Positions 1 through 7,096 of a stretch of 13,546 bases of DNA are shown here, piece by piece (position 1 is the stretch's first letter; each line of letters starts with the position of its first letter). The stretch is from positions 1 through 13,546 of the forward strand of contig NZ_SVCB01000044.1 of assembly GCF_015058545.1 (NCBI RefSeq). Reading direction: 5' to 3'. The notes under the pieces are model-generated. The model saw only the letters and a program-made list of their open reading frames with translations, searched no databases and was not told the origin of the DNA. Origin of the DNA: Veillonella sp. (GTDB lineage Bacteria > Bacillota > Negativicutes > Veillonellales > Veillonellaceae). The position numbers were made by a program, and so were the translations under genes.

Positions 1-360
1 AACATAAACATCGTGGATGGAGTCAATCCCGCCGATACCGGTACCAACTACAGTACCACAACGGTCGCGATCTTCTTTATCCAAATCGAGATCGGAATCG
101 CGCAAAGCAAGAACTGCTGCGGCGATTGCAAATTGAGAGGAGCGGTCCATACGACGGGACTCTTTCTTCTCTACACCATACTGCGTAATATCAAAATCCT
201 TAACTTCACCGGCAATGCGGGTAGCATATTCAGAAGCATCAAAATGAGTAATCGGGCCAATCCCAGATTTACCCGCCAATAAAGCTTCATAAAAAGCATC
301 TTTACCGATACCTACAGGCGTTACAGCCCCTAAACCGGTAATAACAACACGTTTTTCCAA
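1..360 (-). CDS. fabF: 3-oxoacyl-ACP synthase II (FabF), N-terminal 120 residues only
   Basis: FabF is the elongating condensing enzyme. It joins malonyl-ACP to a growing acyl-ACP, releasing CO2, in cytosolic type II fatty-acid synthesis. The visible N-terminus begins EKRVVITGLGAVTP, typical of the family, and later shows RRMDRSSQFA and a GTGIGG turn. The active-site Cys and two His lie beyond the left edge. The start is a TTG codon at 360-358. A GAGGTG ribosome site lies six bases upstream (367-372), and no ATG is near, since the next Met is about 60 residues in. It is the last visible gene of the fapR operon, 38 bases after the four-cysteine FabK-like gene. The family call is secure. The TTG start is inferred from the alignment of the N-terminus and the ribosome site. 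Confidence 0.93.
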   Translation of the reverse strand, partial: MEKRVVITGLGAVTPVGIGKDAFYEALLAGKSGIGPITHFDASEYATRIAGEVKDFDITQYGVEKKESRRMDRSSQFAIAAAVLALRDSDLDLDKEDRDRCGTVVGTGIGGIDSIHDVYV

Positions 361-398
361 TTATTTCACCTCACATGTAAACTATGCATTGAAATACA

Positions 399-1355
399 TT
401 AATCAATCTGAGATACTTCCGCTAATAAGCGACAGAAAATCTCCTTAACCGGCAAAATCTCATCTACTTTGCGCATATTATTGCCGGAGAATACCAAACC
501 GGTTTCCACATCACCTTGCTGTGCCCGTTCTAAGGCTTTAATCAAGCAAAATTTGTGAGAACAATGCTTTAAGCAACGGTCACATTCAGTTGGTGGCGGT
601 ACAGTACCGTCCAATACAGAAGCAGCGAATTTGTTGCGAATCGCCTGCCCCGGCAATCCTACCGGACTCTCTATCAATACAACATCTTCAGGCGCTTTAG
701 CACGTAAATACATTTTCTTAAGCTCATCCGATGCATTGCATTCTTCACTAGCTGCAAAACGACTACCCATTTGTACGCCGTTTGCTCCTAATTTCATCAT
801 TTCGACAATGTCTTTCCCGTCGAGAACGCCACCCGCTCCGATTACCGGGATATTTTTAACGGCCTTCAACACCTCCGGTACAATCTCACGAGATGAGCGA
901 TTTGTACCTAAATGACCGCCGGCTTCACTGCCTTCTACGATGACAGCGGCCGCACCCAAGCTTTCAGAAATACGAGCCAATTTCCCGGAGGACACAATCG
1001 GAACAATAGGAGTGCCCGATTCTTTCCCCATACCAAACATATCACGAGAAAAACCTGCACCGGCTACAACGAGGTCAATACCTTCTTCAATAGCCGTTCG
1101 CACTAGGCCAGCAAACTCGGAAGCTGCTACCATTGCATTTATACCAATAATACCCGTAGGTGATAATTTTCGAGCTAATTTAATTTCATAACGTAATTCA
1201 TCAAATGGCATACCGGAGGCCGCAATTAGACCGATGCCACCTTCATTAGCTACAGCTGCTGCAAGACGAGCCGTAGACAATCTGATTGCCATGCCGCCTT
1301 GAATGATTGGCACCTTTGCCACCAGATTTCCGATGCGAAGTTCAGGGAGCTTCAC
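399..1355 (-). CDS. FabK/nitronate monooxygenase-like FMN oxidoreductase with C-terminal four-cysteine cluster
   Basis: This 318-residue TIM-barrel flavoprotein belongs to the 2-nitropropane dioxygenase/FabK superfamily. It shows IIQGGMA at 17-23, EGSEAGGH at 141-148 (His148 aligns with the catalytic His of FabK), a phosphate-binding GAGGV at 173-177 and VQMGSRF at 194-200. Unlike the other FabK in this operon, it carries CDRCLKHCSHKFC, with Cys258, 261, 265 and 270, near the C-terminus. That pattern suggests a metal or Fe-S site, or a structural zinc. The start is GTG at 1355, with AGGAGG (1364-1369) eight bases upstream. It lies between acpP and fabF, so a role in acyl-ACP metabolism is likely. 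Possible reactions are enoyl-ACP reduction, double-bond isomerisation or nitronate detoxification. The sequence does not decide between them. Confidence 0.85.
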   Translation of the reverse strand: MKLPELRIGNLVAKVPIIQGGMAIRLSTARLAAAVANEGGIGLIAASGMPFDELRYEIKLARKLSPTGIIGINAMVAASEFAGLVRTAIEEGIDLVVAGAGFSRDMFGMGKESGTPIVPIVSSGKLARISESLGAAAVIVEGSEAGGHLGTNRSSREIVPEVLKAVKNIPVIGAGGVLDGKDIVEMMKLGANGVQMGSRFAASEECNASDELKKMYLRAKAPEDVVLIESPVGLPGQAIRNKFAASVLDGTVPPPTECDRCLKHCSHKFCLIKALERAQQGDVETGLVFSGNNMRKVDEILPVKEIFCRLLAEVSQID

Positions 1356-1384
1356 TATAAATTCCTCCTGTTACGTATACCGAC

Positions 1385-1406
1385 TAGGAGGCGTTGCCGC
1401 CTCCTA
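1385..1406 (-). promoter_or_regulatory. acpP 3' hairpin with GNRA tetraloop, ahead of the FabK-like gene
   Basis: On the transcript, arm TAGGAGGCG (1406-1398) pairs perfectly with CGCCTCCTA (1393-1385) around a GCAA loop. That is a 9-bp stem closed by a GNRA tetraloop, beginning 18 bases after the acpP stop. No run of U follows, so it is not a standard intrinsic terminator. It may protect the 3' end of an acpP-rich processed transcript. The CCTCCT in its second arm could instead pair with the AGGAGG ribosome site of the next gene (1369-1364), so the hairpin may keep that site open. The structure is seen; the function is inference. Confidence 0.6.
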
Positions 1407-1424
1407 CCGGTGCACAAGTAAGTC

Positions 1425-1661
1425 TTACGCTTCTTTGATAGAATCGATGTATTCTACCGTATCTTTCACTGTTTTAATTTTTTCAGCTACATCATCAGGA
1501 ATTTCAACATTGAATTCTTCTTCGAAAGCCATGATCAATTCAACGATGTCTAAGGAGTCAGCTCCTAAGTCGTCAATGAATGTAGAATCAATCTTAACTT
1601 CAGCTTCGTCAACGCCTAACTGTTCCACAACGATCGCTTTAACTTTATCAAACGTGGTCAT
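1425..1661 (-). CDS. acpP: Acyl carrier protein
   Basis: This 78-residue acidic protein carries the growing fatty acid as a thioester on a 4'-phosphopantetheine arm. The attachment site is Ser36 in GADSLDIVELIM, the canonical DSL motif. Four-helix ACP features follow, including EEEFNVEIPDD. The ATG at 1661 is preferred over an in-frame upstream Met seven residues earlier. It has an ideal ribosome site seven bases upstream, gives the usual ACP length and yields the N-terminus MTTFDKVKAIV. It sits 42 bases after fabG in the operon. Its very strong ribosome site fits the high abundance ACP needs relative to the enzymes around it. Confidence 0.97.
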   Translation of the reverse strand: MTTFDKVKAIVVEQLGVDEAEVKIDSTFIDDLGADSLDIVELIMAFEEEFNVEIPDDVAEKIKTVKDTVEYIDSIKEA

Positions 1662-1668
1662 TGTGATT

Positions 1669-1678
1669 TCACCTCCTT
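1669..1678 (-). promoter_or_regulatory. Ribosome binding site of acpP
   Basis: AAGGAGGTGA, read on the minus strand, is a ten-base match to the 16S anti-Shine-Dalgarno sequence, seven bases before the ATG at 1661. It is the longest such match I noticed in the window. It lies downstream of an alternative in-frame Met and so decides the acpP start. Confidence 0.85.
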
Positions 1679-1696
1679 TCATTGTTTGCTCTCTAT

Positions 1697-1726
1697 ATAT
1701 TAGCTACATTACCATGCCGCCGTCAA
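1697..1726 (-). promoter_or_regulatory. Possible internal promoter for acpP
   Basis: On the minus strand, TTGACG (1726-1721) and TAATAT (1702-1697) are separated by 18 bases, within the end of fabG and the fabG-acpP gap. An extra promoter before acpP would fit its higher demand. The caveat is that TTGACG encodes the conserved V-D-G-G of FabG, so the -35 match may be a by-product of protein conservation. Confidence 0.3.
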
Positions 1727-2447
1727 CATTAATGACTTGACCCGTAATATAACTCGACATATCGCTGGCTAGGAAAGCAGCTACAGCAGCTACTTCATCC
1801 GGCTCTGCCATACGGCCCAACGGAATCGTGTGAACCATGGCATCCTTCACTTTATCAGGTAAAACATCCGTCATGTCGGTGTGAATAAAACCCGGTGCAA
1901 TCGCATTCACGGTAATACCGCGGGATGCCAATTCTTTAGCACAAGTTTTAGTAAAACCGATTACGCCGGCTTTAGAGGCACTATAGTTAGCCTGGCCTGC
2001 ATTACCGGTTACACCCACAACCGATGTCATATTAACAATTTTACCGCTGCGCTGTTTCATCATAATTTTGGAAACCGCTTTGGTCATCAGATAAACACCT
2101 TTCAAGTTGATGTTGATAACATCATCCCAATCGCTGTCTTTCATACGCATAAGCAAACCGTCACGGGTAATGCCGGCGTTATTTACTAAAATATCGATAC
2201 GACCGAAAGTTGTGTGTGCTTCGTCAACCATAGCCGCTACTTCTTCGGCATTGCCAACGTTGGCTTTGATTTTAATAGCCTTGCGGCCCATTGCCAAAAT
2301 AGCATCTACAGTTTCCTGCGCAGCCCCTTCGCTGCCGCTGTAATTAACAACAATGTCGGCACCCTGTTTAGCCATTAACAAAGCAATGGCGCGGCCAATG
2401 CCACGAGAGGCACCGGTAACTAAAGCAACTTTATCTGTTAACTGCAT
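1704..2447 (-). CDS. fabG: 3-oxoacyl-ACP reductase (FabG)
   Basis: FabG reduces 3-oxoacyl-ACP to 3-hydroxyacyl-ACP with NADPH, the first reduction of each elongation cycle. This 247-residue protein is a classical short-chain dehydrogenase of normal FabG length. It has the cofactor-binding TGASRGIG at 11-18, NNAG at 89-92 and the catalytic set Asn114, Ser142, Tyr155 and Lys159 in the context YSASKAG. It ends with the FabG-type INVDGGMVM. The ATG start at 2447 is one base after the fabD stop. Its ribosome site GAAGGGG lies inside the fabD end, which suggests translational coupling. Confidence 0.97.
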   Translation of the reverse strand: MQLTDKVALVTGASRGIGRAIALLMAKQGADIVVNYSGSEGAAQETVDAILAMGRKAIKIKANVGNAEEVAAMVDEAHTTFGRIDILVNNAGITRDGLLMRMKDSDWDDVININLKGVYLMTKAVSKIMMKQRSGKIVNMTSVVGVTGNAGQANYSASKAGVIGFTKTCAKELASRGITVNAIAPGFIHTDMTDVLPDKVKDAMVHTIPLGRMAEPDEVAAVAAFLASDMSSYITGQVINVDGGMVM

Positions 2448-2448
2448 T

Positions 2449-3390
2449 TTATCGAACCCCTTCTAAAAATTCAATAGTTTTCCCTAAGGAATCTACATCT
2501 TCTACATTAGCCAATTGCATTTCTTTGTTAATTTTTTTGGTAAAACCGGTCAAAACCTTGCCCGGACCTACTTCTACGAAGTTGCCTACGCCATAATTAA
2601 TCATGGTAGCTACGCAATCTTCCCAAAGAACAGGATGAGCCGCCTGGATAACGAGGGATTCTTTAATAGCATTCGCATCGGTCAAAATTTCACCGGTTAC
2701 ATTAACTACTACAGGAATCTTAGCATCATTAACAGTTACTTTATCCAATTCGTCTTTCAAACGAGCCGCTGCCGGTTCCATCAAACGACTGTGGAACGGA
2801 GCACTTACCGGTAACATTACGGCACGTTTAGCGCCGGCTGCTTTCATTTCTTCAGCAGCTTTTTCTACGGCAGCCGTAGCACCGGCAATTACGATTTGGC
2901 CCGGACAGTTGAAGTTAACTGCCTGAACGGAACCGACTTCTTTGTCGATTTTTTCACAAATCGCCACTACTTCTTCACGAGGCAAAGCCAAGATAGCTGC
3001 CATGGCACCTTCGCCCAATGGCACAGCATCTTGCATGAACTCACCGCGTTTATGAACGAGGTAAACAGCATCTTTAAAATCAAGTACGTCGGCTGCCACT
3101 AAAGCGCTGTATTCGCCCAAGCTGTGACCGCCTACGATATCAGGAGTAAAGCCCTTTTCTTTCAATACTTCATAACAAGCAACGCTGGCTGTTAAAATAG
3201 CCGGCTGCGTGTTAGCCGTTTTAACCAATTCTGTATCAGGACCTTCAAAGCAAAGCTTCGTAATAGAGTAGCCCAATGCTTCATCAGCTTCAGCAAAACG
3301 CTGTTTTACAATGTCATAGGCATTATATAAATCTTGAAGCATACCTACTTTTTGAGAACCTTGGCCAGGAAATACAAATGCTGTTTTCAC
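2449..3390 (-). CDS. fabD: Malonyl-CoA:ACP transacylase (FabD)
   Basis: FabD transfers malonyl groups from CoA to ACP, supplying the extender unit for FabH and FabF. The 313-residue protein shows FPGQGSQ at 7-13, the nucleophile motif GHSLGEYSA with Ser90, an Arg in HKRGEFMQ at about 115, and the catalytic His200 in PVSAPFHS. The domain layout and length are normal for the family. The start is GTG at 3390, with AGGAGG (about 3399-3404) upstream. The gene lies 17 bases after fabK and one base before fabG. Confidence 0.97.
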   Translation of the reverse strand: MKTAFVFPGQGSQKVGMLQDLYNAYDIVKQRFAEADEALGYSITKLCFEGPDTELVKTANTQPAILTASVACYEVLKEKGFTPDIVGGHSLGEYSALVAADVLDFKDAVYLVHKRGEFMQDAVPLGEGAMAAILALPREEVVAICEKIDKEVGSVQAVNFNCPGQIVIAGATAAVEKAAEEMKAAGAKRAVMLPVSAPFHSRLMEPAAARLKDELDKVTVNDAKIPVVVNVTGEILTDANAIKESLVIQAAHPVLWEDCVATMINYGVGNFVEVGPGKVLTGFTKKINKEMQLANVEDVDSLGKTIEFLEGVR

Positions 3391-3407
3391 TAGTAACGCC
3401 TCCTGTA

Positions 3408-4352
3408 TTATTTAATGATTTTTTGTAAGCCGCCGATTACGGTTTCGGTTTCGGCCATAATATCGCGAATGATTGTAGCACATGGTTTTACATCCTGTAA
3501 CATACCGGAAATCTGCCCAATCATAACGGAACCGTTTTTAACGTCCCCTTCAATAGCCGCTTTGCGAAGTGCACCGGCACCCAAAGCTTCCAATTCTTCT
3601 TTAGGAGCACCGCTGAATTCCAATTCCTGGTACTGATGGGATAATAAGTTTTCTAAAATACGAACCGGATGACCTGTCGTAAGACCAGTCATAACGGTGG
3701 AGCGGTCTTTTGCCTTTAATACGGCTTCTTTATAATTAGCATGAGCAATACATTCTTCAGATAATACGAAGCGTGTGCCCATCTGTACAGCGCTGGCGCC
3801 CAAAGCGAAGGCAGCAGCCGCACCGCGACCGTCAGCAATACCGCCGGCAGCAATAACCGGTACGTTTACAGCGTCAGCAATCTGAGGAATTAAACACATA
3901 GTTGTGATTTCCCCTACGTGACCGCCCGATTCGGTACCTTCCGCTACAACCGCATCAATACCGCCGCGCAATAAGCGTTTAGCAAGCAATACGGAAGCTA
4001 CTACAGGAATAACTTTAGTACCGATTTCTTTTAATGCAGGCACATATGTACTCGGATTACCGGCACCGGTTGTAATAACCGGAACGCGTTCTTCCAACAC
4101 AACCTGCATAACTTCTTTAACAAACGGCGACATCAACATGATGTTACAGCCGAACGGTTTATTCGTACGTTCTTTTAATTTATGAATTTCGTTACGGAAT
4201 ACATCCGGTGGCATATGTCCGGCACCGATAATACCGAGACCGCCCCCTTCGGACACAGCCGCAGCAAGTTCAGCGGTACCAAGCCAAGCCATACCACCTT
4301 GGAATATAGGATACTCAATCCCTAATAAATCGCAAATATCAGTCTTAATCAT
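3408..4352 (-). CDS. fabK: Enoyl-ACP reductase II (FabK), FMN-dependent
   Basis: FabK reduces the trans-2 double bond of enoyl-ACP with NAD(P)H and FMN, the last step of each elongation round. It replaces the FabI type, which is not seen here. The 314-residue protein has the superfamily motifs FQGGMAWLG at 17-25, EGTESGGHVGE at 138-148 with His145 at the position of the catalytic His, AAGGIADGRG at 168-177 and VQMGTRFVLSEEC at 189-201. The start is ATG at 4352, with GGAGGA ten bases upstream beginning directly at the fabH stop. Its place between fabH and fabD supports the enoyl reductase role over nitronate oxidation. Confidence 0.92.
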   Translation of the reverse strand: MIKTDICDLLGIEYPIFQGGMAWLGTAELAAAVSEGGGLGIIGAGHMPPDVFRNEIHKLKERTNKPFGCNIMLMSPFVKEVMQVVLEERVPVITTGAGNPSTYVPALKEIGTKVIPVVASVLLAKRLLRGGIDAVVAEGTESGGHVGEITTMCLIPQIADAVNVPVIAAGGIADGRGAAAAFALGASAVQMGTRFVLSEECIAHANYKEAVLKAKDRSTVMTGLTTGHPVRILENLLSHQYQELEFSGAPKEELEALGAGALRKAAIEGDVKNGSVMIGQISGMLQDVKPCATIIRDIMAETETVIGGLQKIIK

Positions 4353-4367
4353 GATGGTTGTTCCTCC

Positions 4368-5363
4368 TTAGTACCATTTCATTACCAAGCCGGCCCAAGT
4401 AAGCCCGGCTCCAAAGCCGGCAAAGGCGACTGTATGATCTCGTTCTACAAAGCCGGATCTCACGGCTTCATCTAAAGCAATTGCTACCGAGGCGGCTGAT
4501 GTGTTGCCGTATTTCGGCAAATTAACAAACACTTTTTCCGCCGGCATTTTTAAGCGATGCGCTGCGGAATCAATAATCCGTGTATTGGCCTGGTGAGGAA
4601 TGAAACGGTCTAAATCTTCTAATTGCAAACCGGATCGGTCTAATGCATTAAGTACTGTACGCCCCATGATTTTGACCGCAAATTTATATACTTCGGCGCC
4701 ATCCATGTGAACAAAGGTCAAGCCTTCCTCGATACGTTTATCGTTAGGAACCATGGCCGTGCCGCTGGATGGGATGCAAATCGCCATACCGCTGGCTCCA
4801 TTAGCACCCATATCCATGCCCAACATACCATACCCTTCCGGAACGGCAGATACTACAGCTGCGCCGGCACCATCGCCGAACAAAATGCAAGTACTGCGAT
4901 CCTTCCAGTTAAGCACACGGGACATTACTTCTACGCCAATTACAAGGACATTCTTAAAGAAATTATTATTTACATAGCTACCCGCTGTAATCAAGCCATA
5001 TACAAAGCCCGAGCAAGCAGCGCCCAAATCAAAAGCGGCCGCGTTGGTAGCTCCCAAATTGGCTTGTACCAAACAAGCCGTGGAAGGAACTGACATATCA
5101 CCGGTTAATGTCGCTAAAATGATACAATCAATATCTTCCGCCTTCAAACCGGCTGCATCTAAAGCACGCTTAGCTGCTTCCGTAGCCATATCGGAAGCAT
5201 TCATGCCTTCCGGTGCAACACGTCGTTCTTCAATGCCGGTGCGTTCACGAATCCATTGGTCATTCGTGTCTACGATTTTTTCCAAATCAGCGTTGGTTAC
5301 GATATTATCCGGTACAAAACTTCCGGTACCGATGATACCTACCGGTTTAGTCCACATCGTCAT
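4368..5363 (-). CDS. fabH: 3-oxoacyl-ACP synthase III (FabH)
   Basis: FabH condenses a short acyl-CoA primer with malonyl-ACP and so starts each fatty-acid chain. The 331-residue thiolase-fold protein has catalytic Cys117 in DLGAACSGF, His257 in IPHQAN and Asn287 in KYGNTSAAS. The N-terminal GIIGTGSFVPDN and the C-terminal GFGAGLTWAG are also typical. The ATG at 5363 overlaps the end of plsX by 17 bases. It is chosen over the Met two codons later because AAGGAG lies about nine bases upstream, against about 15 for the alternative. The overlap suggests translational coupling to plsX. Confidence 0.97.
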   Translation of the reverse strand: MTMWTKPVGIIGTGSFVPDNIVTNADLEKIVDTNDQWIRERTGIEERRVAPEGMNASDMATEAAKRALDAAGLKAEDIDCIILATLTGDMSVPSTACLVQANLGATNAAAFDLGAACSGFVYGLITAGSYVNNNFFKNVLVIGVEVMSRVLNWKDRSTCILFGDGAGAAVVSAVPEGYGMLGMDMGANGASGMAICIPSSGTAMVPNDKRIEEGLTFVHMDGAEVYKFAVKIMGRTVLNALDRSGLQLEDLDRFIPHQANTRIIDSAAHRLKMPAEKVFVNLPKYGNTSAASVAIALDEAVRSGFVERDHTVAFAGFGAGLTWAGLVMKWY

Positions 5364-6375
5364 ATTTGATAGCTCCTTCTTCTTCTATACTGTGTTGAAT
5401 GTTTTCAATAATCTTACGATCAACTATATCGCCGGCAATTTTAATGGCTGTCAAAATTTCTTTAGCCTTGGAACTGCCATGCGAAATCATGAATACGCCG
5501 TTTACACCCAATAATGGTGCGCCGCCGTTTTCCGTATGGTCAAGACGTTTACGAATCTTCTTGAACACCGGATAAATCAGGAATGCTCCCAGTTTGGCTA
5601 ATATACCGCCATCCTTGATACCTTCCTTAACAAGTTGCGTCATGACCCCTACAAGGCCTTCCGCTAATTTAAGAACTACATTGCCCGTAAAACCGTCACA
5701 TACAACAACATCAACCGTGCCTTTCGGAATGTCGCGACCTTCCACATTACCTTTAAAGTTAATAGTCTTAAGTTGTTCCAGCAACGGATAGGAACTTAAA
5801 CACAATTCATTACCCTTAGTAGATTCTTCGCCGATATTCAACAAACCGACGGTAGGGTTTTCATGGCCAAACATAAGTCGTGCATATTCGGAGCCCATAA
5901 TAGCCCCCTGCACCATATGTTTTGGCTTGCAATTCGCGTTAGCACCCGAATCAAGCATAACGGTAACACCCTGTGGTGTAGGAATCGGCGTGGCAATCAT
6001 AGGTCGGTCAATCCCCTTGATACGCCCTAAGCCGAACAAAGCTGCCGCTACGGCTGCCCCGGTACTGCCCGGCGCAATGACCGCATCGCATACTTTTTGT
6101 TTAACTAAACGCGTAGCGACAATGACCGATGCGTCTTTCTTCTTGCGCACAGCTGTGCCGGGATGTTCATTCATTTCAATTACTTCACTGGCATGGTGAA
6201 TAATAAGTTGCGGATTTTTTTCCTGCCCGAATTCTTTTAATACTTCATAAATTCGTGCTTCGTCACCCACCAAAACTACTTCAATATTAGGGAAGGCTTT
6301 AACCGCATCAATTGCACCACGCACAATTTCAAACGGTGCAAAATCACCACCCATAGCATCTAATGCAATTTTCAT
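5347..6375 (-). CDS. plsX: Phosphate acyltransferase (PlsX)
   Basis: PlsX is a peripheral membrane enzyme that converts acyl-ACP and phosphate to acyl-phosphate, the donor PlsY uses to acylate glycerol-3-phosphate. The 342-residue protein opens with the signature IALDAMGGDFAP. It has APGSTGAAVA at 111-120, LDSGAN at 151-156, NIGEESTKGNE and CDGFTGNVVLK, all family hallmarks. The ATG at 6375 is three bases after the fapR stop, preceded by a GGGTG ribosome site. The fapR-plsX-fabH order is the same as I recall in Bacillus and ties membrane lipid synthesis to malonyl-CoA supply. Confidence 0.97.
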   Translation of the reverse strand: MKIALDAMGGDFAPFEIVRGAIDAVKAFPNIEVVLVGDEARIYEVLKEFGQEKNPQLIIHHASEVIEMNEHPGTAVRKKKDASVIVATRLVKQKVCDAVIAPGSTGAAVAAALFGLGRIKGIDRPMIATPIPTPQGVTVMLDSGANANCKPKHMVQGAIMGSEYARLMFGHENPTVGLLNIGEESTKGNELCLSSYPLLEQLKTINFKGNVEGRDIPKGTVDVVVCDGFTGNVVLKLAEGLVGVMTQLVKEGIKDGGILAKLGAFLIYPVFKKIRKRLDHTENGGAPLLGVNGVFMISHGSSKAKEILTAIKIAGDIVDRKIIENIQHSIEEEGAIKYDDVD

Positions 6376-6378
6376 ATT

Positions 6379-6939
6379 TTACACCCTATTCTGAATGGGC
6401 TCCATTATGAATTTCGCCCGAAAGACTTCCTTAACTTTATCTTTGATTGTGACCCAAATAAAATACTTCTCGCCTCGTTGTCGCATGACCGAGGCTTTGG
6501 CCACCAAATTACAATCTGCTTTAACAGGATTCTTATACTTAATGTTGCCGACACCGGCTAATGAAGCAGGGATGCCCAACACAGCCTTGGCTAATGAATC
6601 GGCCTGCGCATATAAATACTGAGGCTCCACATAGCCGCTGGAATCGGTCATATCATCCGTTGTCCGCAATATACTCAGACCTTGTTCACCGGCGGTGAGG
6701 TCTATGAGCTCGCCCACCACTTCAATGTGGCTGTGATTATTGCCACTTGGCGTCAGTCCGTCTACTCTGGATTTAATGCGTTCCCGCAATTCAGGAATGC
6801 CTAACTCCAATCGATCCAAACGAATCGTCGGCACACTGACATTAAAATAGATGGCCAACTCTTCGTCAGTAACGAAGGGCGTAGTATTCAGTTTTTGTTG
6901 CAATAACTGTTGTCGCTCTTGTTTTTTTATCCGACTCAT
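6379..6939 (-). CDS. fapR: Malonyl-CoA-responsive transcription repressor FapR
   Basis: FapR represses fatty-acid and phospholipid genes and is released from DNA when malonyl-CoA binds its hot-dog domain. The 186-residue protein has a DeoR-like helix-turn-helix at about 24-43 (TDEELAIYFNVSVPTIRLDR), the linker helix LELGIPELRERIK, and a hot-dog fold from about residue 72, including AQADSLAKAV. The ATG at 6939 is preferred to an upstream TTG at 6960. It is preceded by AAAGGTGG and gives the expected MSRIKKQERQQLLQQ start and the usual length. It heads the operon it is expected to control, implying negative autoregulation. The promoter and a candidate operator lie just upstream. Confidence 0.96.
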   Translation of the reverse strand: MSRIKKQERQQLLQQKLNTTPFVTDEELAIYFNVSVPTIRLDRLELGIPELRERIKSRVDGLTPSGNNHSHIEVVGELIDLTAGEQGLSILRTTDDMTDSSGYVEPQYLYAQADSLAKAVLGIPASLAGVGNIKYKNPVKADCNLVAKASVMRQRGEKYFIWVTIKDKVKEVFRAKFIMEPIQNRV

Positions 6940-6958
6940 GGTACCACCTTTTATGACC

Positions 6959-6972
6959 AAGTAATAATACTT
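6959..6972 (-). promoter_or_regulatory. Candidate FapR operator (AAGTA-N4-TACTT palindrome)
   Basis: AAGTATTATTACTT on the minus strand is a perfect 5-bp inverted repeat with a 4-bp centre. It lies 7 bp downstream of the -10 box, so it covers roughly +1 to +14, and 19 bp before the fapR start. Binding there would block RNA polymerase. The AGTA/TACT core is compatible with what I remember of FapR sites, but the match is partial and the assignment is inferred mainly from position. Confidence 0.45.
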
Positions 6973-6979
6973 CGTTACA

Positions 6980-7008
6980 ATTATATGTCACAATGGCCAT
7001 TTATGCAA
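6980..7008 (-). promoter_or_regulatory. Promoter of the fapR-fab operon
   Basis: On the minus strand, TTGCAT (7008-7003) is followed after exactly 17 bases by a perfect TATAAT (6985-6980). The predicted start is near 6973, giving a leader of about 35 bases to the fapR ATG. The -35 box matches TTGACA at only three positions, which suits a promoter under repressor control. Confidence 0.65.
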
Positions 7009-7067
7009 GTAAAATTTATGAGCCCTAACAATTTAACAAAAATACGGCGATTATGTAGCCTCAGCTA

Positions 7068-7096
7068 CTGAAAACTATTTTCAACTTCATTATAAT
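7068..7096 (+). promoter_or_regulatory. Promoter of the DUF438-PAS gene
   Basis: CTGAAA (7068-7073) and a perfect TATAAT (7091-7096) are 17 bases apart. Initiation near 7103 would give a leader of about 105 bases before the ATG at 7208. The -35 is a 4/6 match. A 5-bp inverted repeat, GTAGC/GCTAC (7055-7068), abuts its upstream edge. Confidence 0.5.
7069..7083 (+). promoter_or_regulatory. Fur-family-like 7-1-7 inverted repeat in the promoter
   Basis: TGAAAACTATTTTCA has perfect 6-bp arms (TGAAAA and TTTTCA) and reads as two 7-base half sites around a single base. It agrees with the classic Fur 15-mer TGATAATNATTATCA at 11 of 14 specified positions. It spans the -35 box and spacer, a position suited to repression. 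Fur, PerR and Zur boxes share this layout, so the exact regulator cannot be named, and an AT-rich chance palindrome is possible. Confidence 0.4.

Noticed and set aside
13..282. Plus-strand open frame opposite fabF
   Set aside because: It is a shadow of the fabF reading frame. The minus-strand translation matches FabF clearly and the plus-strand one resembles nothing.
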